This document shows, in pieces, positions 1-8,599 of a stretch of DNA of 64,000 nucleotides. The DNA comes from CAVYGN01 sp963796325 (lineage in GTDB: Bacteria > Spirochaetota > Brevinematia > Brevinematales > JAOACQ01), in assembly GCA_963796325.1 (NCBI GenBank), contig CAWCLF010000004.1:62001-126000 (forward strand), written 5' to 3'. The notes beneath the pieces were generated by a model, which made no database searches, was not told the origin of the DNA, and saw only the letters and a list, made by a program, of their open reading frames with translations. The stretch's first letter is position 1; each line of letters begins with the position of its first letter. Both the position numbers and the translations under genes were made by a program.

Positions 1-1584
1 TATTTTTATCCCTTTATATCCCGAGGCGTCATAATAACCGTAACTCTGATGGACCGGCGAGAAAACAGATATTCCGCAGCCCCATCCGTAGCCGGTGTCG
101 AAGTGAAGAAGAAGAAATGAAGAGGTTTTCCCTGCAGTCATTCTCCCGTCGTTGACAGAATCCCCCCATGTATCTGTAATATTATTCCTTAATGTATTTT
201 TGTCTAAATAAACTGCGCTGAAAGCGGGATTATTGACTCCTTTCCTTACAATGATCCTGGGTGTTAAAAATATGTTCCTTGCCGGTATCGTGATTATGCA
301 GGCTTTGTGAATAGCGCCGACAAGGGGGTTCGTTTTCCTCATGGCATCTATGAGGGGTTGATAGGGCCTGCCGAGCTGGTCAACAATGCCGTAATTGGAA
401 TCTTCATCGTCGGACGCTCTTCCGTCCTGAGGATCATCGTAAAATTGGAACCAGTGATATCCGACGATAAAAGGAAGGCCTGCAAAAGACATGGCATATT
501 TCTTAAAATGAAGGGCCCTTTCCTCCTGGCTTGGAACAGTCGTATCGGGGCCTACGCGGTTCCTGAGGCCCGAGGTATTATCCATCGACCGGAAAGTGAA
601 TTCGGATATTAAAACCGGCTTCCTTGTGAAGTTATATATAGCAGCAAGGAACCCCCTGTCGATATCCGGAAGATTTTTGTAATAGTTTATCGAGATTACA
701 TCGCAATATTTTCCTGCAATTGCGAGGGTTTCCTCGGGGACCGAATTTGCGAACCTGTCGCTTATTATAAGATGGTTATTATCGAAAGTCCTGATACTCT
801 TTATCATTACCGTATAGTAACGCTCGGCTGCAATTTTTAAAAATTCCTTTCGTATAGCATTGATATTATGGATATTGAATTGCGACATCTTCAAACCGGA
901 TATCGCATTAAAATCAGGTTCGCTGAGGTTCCAGTCTTTATTAAAAGCCTCAATCGTGCCGTATCTTGTTTTCAGGAATTCAATGACTCTCTCTTTTCCC
1001 GCGGAATGAGCGGCAAGGTCGAAATACAGGTCGAAAAGATAAGATTCATGGCCCATGTAAAACGAATAATCGCCGTACCAGTTGAGGTCGTTGCCCAGGA
1101 AATACCCTATGAGATTATGATCGCCGGCAATTTTTGAACATGTATCCTTTACTATCCTGTTGATCATATTCTCAAAATCGGGGCCGAATATATCCACAAG
1201 TTTGTTCTTCTCGGTTTTTTTATATTCGATAATGATAAAATAGGGTATATTATGCGTAAATTCCTGAGACGACCATGCTCCTATCGAATTAAAACCGAGG
1301 TTGGTTAAAAAATTCAATGTTTCCAGCGCCCATATTTTTTCGCTTCTTGAAACAAGTGCGTTATAATGCCTGGCCCCGAGTTTGTAGTCTTTGTCTTCCG
1401 CCGAAGCTCCGCTTATTCCGATTGAAAAGAAGGGCGTATTTTCGGGAGTAATAAAATACCACCTGCCGGAGATCATTTTCAGTTTGAAATATCCGGTCGC
1501 CGCCGGATTTTGTTCCGCATAAGCCGGCAGACCGATGAAGAATAATGAAAAGAGAATAAATAGTCCGGCTTTAAAACGAAGCAT
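1..1584 (-). CDS. Secreted clan GH-A-like glycoside hydrolase (agarase/GH42-like), 3' end cut by window edge
   Basis: The frame is open from an ATG at 1584 (AGGGAGG just upstream) to the first base of the window, giving at least 528 residues with no stop. An N-terminal signal peptide is visible (hydrophobic residues 6-22, Ala-Tyr-Ala before a probable cut after residue 23). The fold reads like beta-agarase/GH42 enzymes: a 'WYFITPENTPFFSIG' stretch near residue 42, 'GYFLGNDLNWYG' near 160, 'ISINYY' near 298 and 'LISEFTF' near 325. Glu328 is the likely nucleophile. The expected acid/base Asn-Glu pair reads Asn165-Asp166, which is unusual. It is the last gene seen of a minus-strand polysaccharide operon and overlaps the upstream GT2 gene by 14 bp. 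The substrate is unknown; the family call is from motifs only. Confidence 0.7.
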   Translation of the reverse strand, partial: MLRFKAGLFILFSLFFIGLPAYAEQNPAATGYFKLKMISGRWYFITPENTPFFSIGISGASAEDKDYKLGARHYNALVSRSEKIWALETLNFLTNLGFNSIGAWSSQEFTHNIPYFIIIEYKKTEKNKLVDIFGPDFENMINRIVKDTCSKIAGDHNLIGYFLGNDLNWYGDYSFYMGHESYLFDLYFDLAAHSAGKERVIEFLKTRYGTIEAFNKDWNLSEPDFNAISGLKMSQFNIHNINAIRKEFLKIAAERYYTVMIKSIRTFDNNHLIISDRFANSVPEETLAIAGKYCDVISINYYKNLPDIDRGFLAAIYNFTRKPVLISEFTFRSMDNTSGLRNRVGPDTTVPSQEERALHFKKYAMSFAGLPFIVGYHWFQFYDDPQDGRASDDEDSNYGIVDQLGRPYQPLIDAMRKTNPLVGAIHKACIITIPARNIFLTPRIIVRKGVNNPAFSAVYLDKNTLRNNITDTWGDSVNDGRMTAGKTSSFLLLHFDTGYGWGCGISVFSPVHQSYGYYDASGYKGIKI

Positions 1585-3178
1585 TTGAACCTCCCTGTAT
1601 TTTCAAGGATCGCTTGTTTGAAGCTTTTGTAAAATTCTTCAGGACGGCGAAGACGGCAATGTATATAAAAACAAAAGCCTGGATGAGGATTATCATTAAG
1701 AACCAACCCGCGAAAACATATGTGGTCCACTGCCTGAATGTAATGACCCTTGGATTTAAAAAAAGCATGTTGATGATATTGTATATTTCTATGGATAATA
1801 TGAGGCCGGTAAATATTATAAAATTAAAAAAATGTGTTGAAACCGACCCTTCCCTGGTATTTGAGGGCACCCAGTTCATTTCTCTTGTCACTATCATAGC
1901 CAGCATGGTATAAAGGTAGGAAAAAGATTCGAGGGCGGATGTAATAAAAGACCCGATGTTGAGAATCCTGCGCCTCGAAAGGGGCTGGATTAATAATAAA
2001 AAAATAAAATATGGAAGGAAAAATATAAAATAACCGGTATCTATCAGTTTTTTATCAAAAATCATTATAATGCTGAAAATAAGGATCGCAAGAATGGAAA
2101 ATGCCTCGCTGAAATAATAAAAAATATTGGATATATAAGACAGGCGCGTCAGGAAATGCAGTTTTGACCCGAACATTTTCCTTGTGAACAGGAGCCTTAA
2201 AGAACTGTAGCACCAGCGCCTGTGCTGGTTGAAAAAAGATTGCGGATTATCAGGGCATCGCCCCCTTGCCAAAATTATGGGAAGATACAGGATATGGTAA
2301 CCGGAAATTGTAATATTGAATCCTGTCTCCAGATCTTCGCACCATGGAACATATGCTATACCGCCGGCGTCTTTAAGCGCCGACCTCCTGTATATCAGGT
2401 TTGTACCGACGCAGATAGCGCCATGCACGAGGTTCCTCGCCGGCTGTATTATCCTGTAAAAATCCTCCTGCAGTGCGGCGCTGCCTGATGTAATGAAATC
2501 ATTACCTTTATCCTTTGTTATAAAGAATTGGGGAGACTGGATGAGTCCGACTTTGGCATCATTGAAATAAGGCATTAATTCCCTTAAAAAATCCCCGTCG
2601 GGTACGAAATCGGCGTCGAAGATCGCTACGAATTCGCCGTCAGTCCGGTTTAATGCATGCGTCAGGTTGCCGGCTTTCTTCATATAGCCCCTGTCCGGTC
2701 TGCAGATGTAATTGATCCCCAATTCCTGCATCAGCGTTCTGACATTGTCATCTCCCGAATCGTCAAGTAAAAACACCTTTTTATTATCATAGCCGATGTC
2801 TTTGGCGGCAATGCAGGTCTCCCTGATAATATCTATCCCTTCTCCGCTGTATGTTATAAAGATGTCTACAGGCGGTGCCGTATTTTTATTTTCCTTCCAA
2901 TAACTGTCTATCAACCCTGAATGAGAAAAGCTGTTTATTCTTTTATAAAAGAGGTTAAAAATATAATGTGAAGAGTAGTAAAAGAAAAAAACAATTATCA
3001 GAGGTAAAAACAATAGAAAATAATAAAGATTGTTAAGGCCGATAATAATTAATCCGGAAAGCATAAAGAGACTGGAAAGAAGCCCTAACAGATTGATTGT
3101 TTTGATCATAAAAGGGCTTGTTTTTAGGTAATGGAATTTAATGGGTGTTTCACGGCCTCTTTTTTTATTTTTAAACAT
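1571..3178 (-). CDS. Cellulose-synthase-like family 2 glycosyltransferase, membrane-bound
   Basis: A processive beta-glycosyltransferase of the GT2/BcsA type that would polymerise a sugar nucleotide into an extracellular polysaccharide at the inner membrane. From the chosen ATG (535 residues) there are two membrane segments at about 27-70. The catalytic core follows, with Asp-Asp at 139-140, DAD at 188-190, 'CED' at 280-282 and the QxxRW signature (Gln318...Arg321-Trp322). Several hydrophobic helices then make up the C-terminal transmembrane channel region. No PilZ domain is seen. The frame extends upstream to a TTG at 3256, but the ATG at 3178 has GGAG five bases before it and is preferred. 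Neighbours are two GH-A-type hydrolases and a beta-propeller protein, consistent with one exopolysaccharide locus. Confidence 0.85.
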   Translation of the reverse strand: MFKNKKRGRETPIKFHYLKTSPFMIKTINLLGLLSSLFMLSGLIIIGLNNLYYFLLFLPLIIVFFFYYSSHYIFNLFYKRINSFSHSGLIDSYWKENKNTAPPVDIFITYSGEGIDIIRETCIAAKDIGYDNKKVFLLDDSGDDNVRTLMQELGINYICRPDRGYMKKAGNLTHALNRTDGEFVAIFDADFVPDGDFLRELMPYFNDAKVGLIQSPQFFITKDKGNDFITSGSAALQEDFYRIIQPARNLVHGAICVGTNLIYRRSALKDAGGIAYVPWCEDLETGFNITISGYHILYLPIILARGRCPDNPQSFFNQHRRWCYSSLRLLFTRKMFGSKLHFLTRLSYISNIFYYFSEAFSILAILIFSIIMIFDKKLIDTGYFIFFLPYFIFLLLIQPLSRRRILNIGSFITSALESFSYLYTMLAMIVTREMNWVPSNTREGSVSTHFFNFIIFTGLILSIEIYNIINMLFLNPRVITFRQWTTYVFAGWFLMIILIQAFVFIYIAVFAVLKNFTKASNKRSLKIQGGSNASF

Positions 3179-3278
3179 GCGGACTCCGTTATCACGATTC
3201 GTAAAAAATCGCTTCCGTTCTAAAGTTAATAAAAAGAGGCGATGGGGGCAATACAAATTTCTTTGTTTTTCCAGGTAA

Positions 3279-4505
3279 TTACAAACCTATTTCATAAAAA
3301 TCCACCGTATCGTCCATGAAATTGGAAACGGCAAGTATTTTACCGTCAGGTGTTATTGCAAGTCCGATGGGCTGGTTGCCGGCAGCCAGCTCCTCGATTT
3401 TTTGATAATTGCTGGAAGTATCGAAAACCTGTATCTTTCCGTTCACAGGACTTCTCAGCATGTAACCCTTCTTATTATTGGGCCCCCTGTTTGATACATA
3501 CAGATACCTGTTGTCAGGCGATAGTTTGACGTTATCCGGATGGTCCCACATCCGCAGGGTCCTGATAATTTTGTCGGTTTTCATATCATAAACGAAGAGT
3601 TTCTGGACTCCCATGTTATTGATATATGCAAGTTCCCTGACCCTGTCTATCCTGAATCTTCCGTTCGCACCCCCGGTCTTAATGCGCGATGCTACCTTGT
3701 ATCCGTTCCCGATAGAATATTTTATTATCTCGCCGGATCCGAACATAATGGCATATACGAATTTACCGTCATTTGAAAATCCTATTCCCCGCGGCTGGGA
3801 ACCGTAAGTGTTGAATTTGCCGAGATATGAATAAGCGGCCGCATCTATTATTGAGACGTCGTCGCTTAGCCAGTTCGATACATAGTAATACTTAAAATCG
3901 GGCGTAAACTCACCGACCTTAGTCCAATCGGCATGTGTCGGAATATTGGTTATAACAGTGAGATTGGACATCGACAGCACGAAGACCCTTCCATGCTCGT
4001 TCATCTGAGTGAACCAGTATTCGCTCCCGTCTTTGTTGAATACTCCTTCTATGAATCCCCTTAATTTTCCGTAAACCGGTATATATATATTGGTTAAATT
4101 CGAGGTTTTCATATCATAAAGCTGGATGTACGGCGTATCCATCGTGGTGATCATCAGAAACCTGCCGTCGGGGGAATAGATCAGGTCTTTGGGCTGGCTG
4201 CCTGTTATGACCTCTCTTATAAATGTATAATGTGAATTTTCCGGTGAAAGCCTGGCAAATTCGGTAAGATCTCCGGTCAATTCAACTTCATTTGTGAAAA
4301 TTTTATAACCGTCTTTCCTGATTTGAAGTCGATATAAACCCTTTTCCAGTTTAATTTTGTGCGGCGTTTTTCCTGACGGATTGCCGTTTATCAGAATATC
4401 GCATCCGGAAGGCGACGATCTTACATCCAGATAAGAACTGTAGGCCGGTATAGTCACAACAAGAGTCACAGCGGCTGCAACTGATGAAAATAAATATTTA
4501 TTCAT
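3279..4505 (-). CDS. Exported PEGA-domain / YVTN-type beta-propeller protein
   Basis: 408 residues. A signal-peptide-like N-terminus (hydrophobic, ending near PAYSS at about residue 24) is followed by a PEGA-like domain at about 25-85 ('VRSSPSGCDILINGNPSGKTP' and 'GLYRLQIRKDGYK' style). Repeated blades carry 'SPDGRFLMITT', 'TPDFKYYYVSNW', 'SNDGKFVYAIM', 'SPDNRYLYVSNRG' and 'TPDGKILAVSNF', typical of lactonase/YVTN seven-bladed propellers. Such proteins are usually envelope or surface proteins that bind polymers or act as scaffolds; no enzymatic motif is evident. It lies between the lipoprotein glycosidase and the GT2 in the same direction, so a role in handling the polysaccharide is likely but inferred. 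Confidence 0.75.
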   Translation of the reverse strand: MNKYLFSSVAAAVTLVVTIPAYSSYLDVRSSPSGCDILINGNPSGKTPHKIKLEKGLYRLQIRKDGYKIFTNEVELTGDLTEFARLSPENSHYTFIREVITGSQPKDLIYSPDGRFLMITTMDTPYIQLYDMKTSNLTNIYIPVYGKLRGFIEGVFNKDGSEYWFTQMNEHGRVFVLSMSNLTVITNIPTHADWTKVGEFTPDFKYYYVSNWLSDDVSIIDAAAYSYLGKFNTYGSQPRGIGFSNDGKFVYAIMFGSGEIIKYSIGNGYKVASRIKTGGANGRFRIDRVRELAYINNMGVQKLFVYDMKTDKIIRTLRMWDHPDNVKLSPDNRYLYVSNRGPNNKKGYMLRSPVNGKIQVFDTSSNYQKIEELAAGNQPIGLAITPDGKILAVSNFMDDTVDFYEIGL

Positions 4506-4535
4506 AGAAAGATCTCTCCCCAGTAATTTTTGACT

Positions 4536-5960
4536 TTAAAAATTGTTGGTTTCTATCCCATTTCCCGCGGATGCATCGGCAGAACTGTAAGAATAACTCG
4601 TACCATGCGTTTGATTGGCGGGAATCAAGAGGCATGTCAGTGAAAGAGGACTGAACGTATATGTAATGCTTGAGTTAAGAAGAAGGCCTCCTGAAAAGTT
4701 GAAGTCTATCGAATAATACGAGGTTTTACTCCAGTTTACGCAAAAAAGGCTGACATTTCCCGAAACGTCATCGTATGCATAAATCCGGAGGTCGCTTGCA
4801 GCCTCCCTGCAGAGTATCATATTGGTCAGGGCATGACTGGAAAATATTTCGTAAATATAGTAAACGGGCCTGGGCTTGTTTCCCGGGTATTGCGCAAGAA
4901 ATCCGGTCAGCCATGATTCAGAGATGCTCCAGGGCATTACCGAAATAAAATTCGATTGGGCGCTCGAGATGCCTAAAAAATCGGCGAGCCACAACCCTGC
5001 TCCGATGGTGCCCAGGGAAGCTTCGGAAGCCGTATCCGAGGGATTGCCGTCCCATGAAATCTGGCATTCGCCGATCATAAGGGACTGTCCCTGGCCGTAA
5101 TTCTTTATCGTGCGGTAGACTGTCGAATAGAAGTTTGTCGTCGCATCGAACTGGTTCGTGGCAAAAGTATATGTTGCATTGACATCGGCTCCGGCCGGAT
5201 AATAATGAAGGGAAACGGCATTTATATAAGGACCGCAGCTCTGTAAAAAGCGCGTCAGGAAATCGCTGCCCGGATTCATATATCCCGATGAGAGGTCAGG
5301 GCCTGCGATTTTTATCGAAGAATACTTATTTTTTACAAACGCCGCGACATTGGTAAAGCTGTCAAAGTAATTTGTCATATTAGTAATGTCCAGGGAAGGA
5401 TAGGACCCGTAATAATAATCCGGTTCATTGCCGATATCGACCCAGGATAAAGTGAATGCATTTGTATTGATATAATAAGCCAGCAGGTTGCTTGCCCTGG
5501 CGACCCGGCCGGTTGTGCTGTCAGTGCTCGCAAGGGGCAGCTGCAGCATCGGAGCTGCGCCGCCGATATTGATGCAATATGCATTATAATTACTCATGAA
5601 GGTCTGATCCAGCGGTATCGATACATTCACTCCGTTCGTCACCCCGGTTTCCCCGTCGTTATTCTGGCCTCCGGCGCGAAGAAATTTAATACCGAGAGGA
5701 CTGATAACCGGCTCCGTTCCTGCTACCGCGTCGCCGTATGCGGCCGGCCAATTCCAGTAATTATGGCCGAAGAAAAGGGGATTGAGGCTGCTCTTAACAT
5801 TCGTTGCGATCGATATCGAAGCCGTATTGGTCGAATACGAAGAACTCGATGACGAACCGCCTGAATTGCCGCCGGCGCCCGGGGAAGGGGCTGTCCGGCA
5901 GGACATGACCGTTATAATCGTAAAAAAGCATGACAAAAACAGCAGCAGTTTAAAAGACAT
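4536..5960 (-). CDS. Lipoprotein glycoside hydrolase, clan GH-A-like
   Basis: With the chosen start the protein has 474 residues and a lipoprotein signal (hydrophobic 4-18, lipobox Val-Met-Ser-Cys with Cys21). A Ser/Gly-rich linker (22-45) follows, then a TIM-barrel-like domain. 'WVDIGNEPD' places a Glu at 179 as acid/base and 'LMIGECQISW' a Glu at 298 as nucleophile, the clan GH-A pattern seen in GH39/GH44/GH79-type enzymes. A beta-sandwich tail is likely at the C-terminus. The frame runs upstream to a TTG at 6005 and an ATG at 5981. However, a promoter-like pair at 5988-6016 puts the transcription start near 5981, so the ATG at 5960 fits best. It is the first gene of the polysaccharide operon; the substrate is unknown. 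Confidence 0.75.
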   Translation of the reverse strand: MSFKLLLFLSCFFTIITVMSCRTAPSPGAGGNSGGSSSSSSYSTNTASISIATNVKSSLNPLFFGHNYWNWPAAYGDAVAGTEPVISPLGIKFLRAGGQNNDGETGVTNGVNVSIPLDQTFMSNYNAYCINIGGAAPMLQLPLASTDSTTGRVARASNLLAYYINTNAFTLSWVDIGNEPDYYYGSYPSLDITNMTNYFDSFTNVAAFVKNKYSSIKIAGPDLSSGYMNPGSDFLTRFLQSCGPYINAVSLHYYPAGADVNATYTFATNQFDATTNFYSTVYRTIKNYGQGQSLMIGECQISWDGNPSDTASEASLGTIGAGLWLADFLGISSAQSNFISVMPWSISESWLTGFLAQYPGNKPRPVYYIYEIFSSHALTNMILCREAASDLRIYAYDDVSGNVSLFCVNWSKTSYYSIDFNFSGGLLLNSSITYTFSPLSLTCLLIPANQTHGTSYSYSSADASAGNGIETNNF

Positions 5961-5987
5961 CTTTTCTATTGAATACAACATGTCAAT

Positions 5988-6016
5988 ATGATATAATCGC
6001 TTCAAAAAAAATTCAA
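5988..6016 (-). promoter_or_regulatory. Putative sigma70-type promoter of the polysaccharide operon
   Basis: On the minus strand TTGAAT (6016-6011), a 17-bp spacer and TATCAT (5993-5988) lie just upstream of the lipoprotein glycosidase. The predicted start of transcription is near 5981, which argues against the TTG (6005) and ATG (5981) starts. Confidence 0.45.
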
Positions 6017-6133
6017 CTCTGGTGTCTCTGCACTAAAATGGAACCGATATCCGCCTGAATACTGACACACAAAATTGCGTAAATCAAGCATTTCTCTTAA
6101 AATCTTTCTCTATGATCTTTTTATTAGGATGAT

Positions 6134-7072
6134 ATGATGAAATCGATGATTTTCATGGCGGTTATTTTCAGCCTTTTACCCGCTGTTGCCGCTCCGGGGG
6201 TCAACAGGTCCCTTTACAATTATCAAAAGCTCGAAGGAAGGATCGAGGCCCTGACGAACGGTTCTGCGGCCGGAATAAAAGTATTTCAGATAGGTACCAC
6301 CCATTCCGGCAGGAAGATGTTGTGCATAAAATTTACCGGTGCTTCAGCCGATAACGGCAATGAAAAAAAACTCCTCATTATCGGAGGGACCCATTCCCTT
6401 GAATGGCCGGGTTATGAAGTCGGCATCCGTTTTGCGGAAACCCTCGCGGCGGAGTTCAAAGCCGGTAAACGGACATACGGCACCGTTTACATAGTTCCGG
6501 CGGTCAACCCCGACGGTTTCAATTACATGCAGTATATTCCAAGGGTCTATTACAATGCAAGGAAAAACAGGGAATTTCCCCCTGCCGAAAAAAACTGGAA
6601 GGTTTATACTCTTGGGGTCGATATTAACAGGAATTTCCCTGTTGGCTGGAAATATGATTCTTCTCCCAACGATGTCTTTTACGGAGGGGAGCATCCGGCG
6701 AGCGAACCTGAAACGATAGCGGTCATGGAATTGACAAGAACGGTAAAACCGGATTTCGCAATTTCCCTCCATTCGCCGGGAAGGAAAATACTCTATCCAT
6801 GGAGCCATACAAAAGAAAAGATCAGCGACCCCTCGTTGATCGCGGCATGCGGAGAATTCTGCCGGATTACAGGATGGGGATTCAAGGTGGAAGAGGACGC
6901 TTATAATTATCTCAAATACGGCTCCGAGATAGACTGGTTTTACGGGGAAATGCATATTCCCTGCTTCAGGCTCGAGATAGCCAGGGACCTTGAAACTTAT
7001 ACGCTTGAAGAATACGGGGGGATCGAACCGGCTTTTTTCTGGCTTGTAAATGAGTATTTTAAAAGGAAATAA
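6134..7072 (+). CDS. Secreted M14-family zinc carboxypeptidase
   Basis: A metallocarboxypeptidase of 312 residues with a signal peptide (cleavage around Val-Ala-Ala near residue 20), so it acts outside the cytoplasm. The zinc site is visible: His87-x-x-Glu90 in 'GGTHSLEW' and His213 in 'SLHSPG'. Substrate-binding Asn165-Arg166 sits in 'DINRNFP' and the general base is Glu281 in 'FRLEIARD'. The compact size and sequence resemble bacterial gamma-D-glutamyl-diaminopimelate (murein peptide) amidases and related M14 proteins. Peptidoglycan peptide trimming is therefore the most likely job, though not proven. It is transcribed divergently from the polysaccharide operon and stands alone before the efflux operon. 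Confidence 0.8.
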   Translation: MMKSMIFMAVIFSLLPAVAAPGVNRSLYNYQKLEGRIEALTNGSAAGIKVFQIGTTHSGRKMLCIKFTGASADNGNEKKLLIIGGTHSLEWPGYEVGIRFAETLAAEFKAGKRTYGTVYIVPAVNPDGFNYMQYIPRVYYNARKNREFPPAEKNWKVYTLGVDINRNFPVGWKYDSSPNDVFYGGEHPASEPETIAVMELTRTVKPDFAISLHSPGRKILYPWSHTKEKISDPSLIAACGEFCRITGWGFKVEEDAYNYLKYGSEIDWFYGEMHIPCFRLEIARDLETYTLEEYGGIEPAFFWLVNEYFKRK

Positions 7073-7122
7073 TTAACAGGACGGCAAATAGATACCTTAA
7101 AAAATAAAATTTAAAAAAAACC

Positions 7123-7150
7123 TTCAGGCATCTTTTTCCCCTGAATTTTA
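7123..7150 (+). terminator. Possible weak rho-independent terminator after the M14 peptidase
   Basis: TTCAGG (7123-7128) and CCTGAA (7140-7145) form a 6-bp stem with an 11-base loop, followed by TTTTA. An A-run precedes the stem. The stem is short, so efficiency is doubtful. Confidence 0.3.
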
Positions 7151-7202
7151 CTTATCTATGCATTAAGGTCAAAACACATTTTATTAACCGGGCAGTTTTA
7201 AT

Positions 7203-8582
7203 ATGTTTAAATTCACATTAATTTTAATATCGGTTTTGATTTGCGGCAGGATTTTCGGGGGCGACATTATGGCTCTCACCCTGCGGAACACGGTCGATAT
7301 AGCGATGAAAAATAATCTGGATATACTCCAGGCAGAGAAAAATGCAGCATCCGCGGAAGCTCAGCTGGGCGCAGGCTGGGCCCAGGTCTGGATACCGTCG
7401 ATCAATTTGTCGGGACAATTCGATTATATAGATCCCCAGACTGCGTCCAGGGGAATATTTAATTCGTATTCAGGGGGACAGCCCGTCACGATTACGAATA
7501 CTTTTGAGGACAATTACACTTCATCACTGAGTCTTACAAAACCCCTGTTCGACGGTTTGAAATCCTGGAATTCCATGATAACCCAGGAGCTCAATCTCAG
7601 CTTGATGAAAAAGACCCTGGGCGATGCAAGAAGAGCGGCAGAACTGGCTGTAGTGACCAATTTTTACAACCTGTTCCTTCTGCATGAAAATGTGATGCTC
7701 TATGAGGAAATGGACAGTTATTTTTCCGGAGTTGTGTCCAACGCGGAAGCAAGTTACAAACAGGGTCTGATTTCAGAACTTGATTATTTAAAGGCCATAC
7801 TTCCTTATAAAAACAACCTGCCGCTTTTCCTGAAAGCAAAACATAATGAAATTTCGGTAAAAGCCGCTCTCTGCGATCTTATGAACATTTCCAATTATAA
7901 TTCGGTGGAATTTATCGGAAATTTCCTCGATTTTACTAATTTTAACAGCGAATCCACCAATGAAGCGGAATTTTACGGTTTTGCCCTTTCCAATGACATT
8001 ATGATTTCGACAATAATATATAACATCGATTCCGCTAAACTGATGAAGCAGAGTTCGGAACTGTCCCGGCTGCCTTCGATTAATTTAGGCTACACTTATA
8101 CCGAAGATTTCTTAAAAACCAACTCTGCAGTTAATAATACGCGAAACTGGACCCCGGGATGGACACTGGACCTTCAGCTTTCCATGCCGATCGACGATCT
8201 CCTGCCTTTTTCAGTACTTTCGAAAACCATCGAATCGATGGATGAGAATATTAAAAAACTGGAGTTTTCGAGGCAGGAACAGGCAAATTCCCTGAGGGAA
8301 ACTGTTAAATCGTACGTTCAGCAGATTGAAGAGCTTAAAGAAACCTCCGACGGACTCCGCGACAGCCTTGTAATAGCGGATAAAAGCCTCGCGCTTACAA
8401 AACTGCAGTATCAAAGGCATTCCCTTACCGGCCTGGACCTGCAGAATGCGCAGATAAACTACAATCAGGCGCTGCTGGCTTACTACCAGTCACTGTTCGC
8501 TTATATTTCGGCGGAACTTCAGCTTGAAAAGGCAAGCGGTTTGGATTTTTACAGCAATGTTATTGAAAAAGACAGGATTTGA
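7203..8582 (+). CDS. TolC-family outer membrane efflux protein
   Basis: 459 residues with an N-terminal signal peptide (hydrophobic 4-16, ending near Phe-Gly-Gly-Asp). Two OEP-type repeats are rich in Ala/Asn/Gln coiled-coil helices, e.g. 'LTLRNTVDIAMKNNLDILQAEK' near the start and the matching 'LDLQNAQINYNQALLAYYQS' near residue 420, typical of TolC/OprM proteins. It would form the outer-membrane exit duct of a tripartite pump. It is the first gene of an operon with a MacA-like adaptor (the ATG of the next gene is 17 bp downstream) and MacB-like ATPase and permease subunits. Its presence implies a diderm envelope. Confidence 0.9.
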   Translation: MFKFTLILISVLICGRIFGGDIMALTLRNTVDIAMKNNLDILQAEKNAASAEAQLGAGWAQVWIPSINLSGQFDYIDPQTASRGIFNSYSGGQPVTITNTFEDNYTSSLSLTKPLFDGLKSWNSMITQELNLSLMKKTLGDARRAAELAVVTNFYNLFLLHENVMLYEEMDSYFSGVVSNAEASYKQGLISELDYLKAILPYKNNLPLFLKAKHNEISVKAALCDLMNISNYNSVEFIGNFLDFTNFNSESTNEAEFYGFALSNDIMISTIIYNIDSAKLMKQSSELSRLPSINLGYTYTEDFLKTNSAVNNTRNWTPGWTLDLQLSMPIDDLLPFSVLSKTIESMDENIKKLEFSRQEQANSLRETVKSYVQQIEELKETSDGLRDSLVIADKSLALTKLQYQRHSLTGLDLQNAQINYNQALLAYYQSLFAYISAELQLEKASGLDFYSNVIEKDRI

Positions 8583-8599
8583 ACAAGGGGGAAATTATA

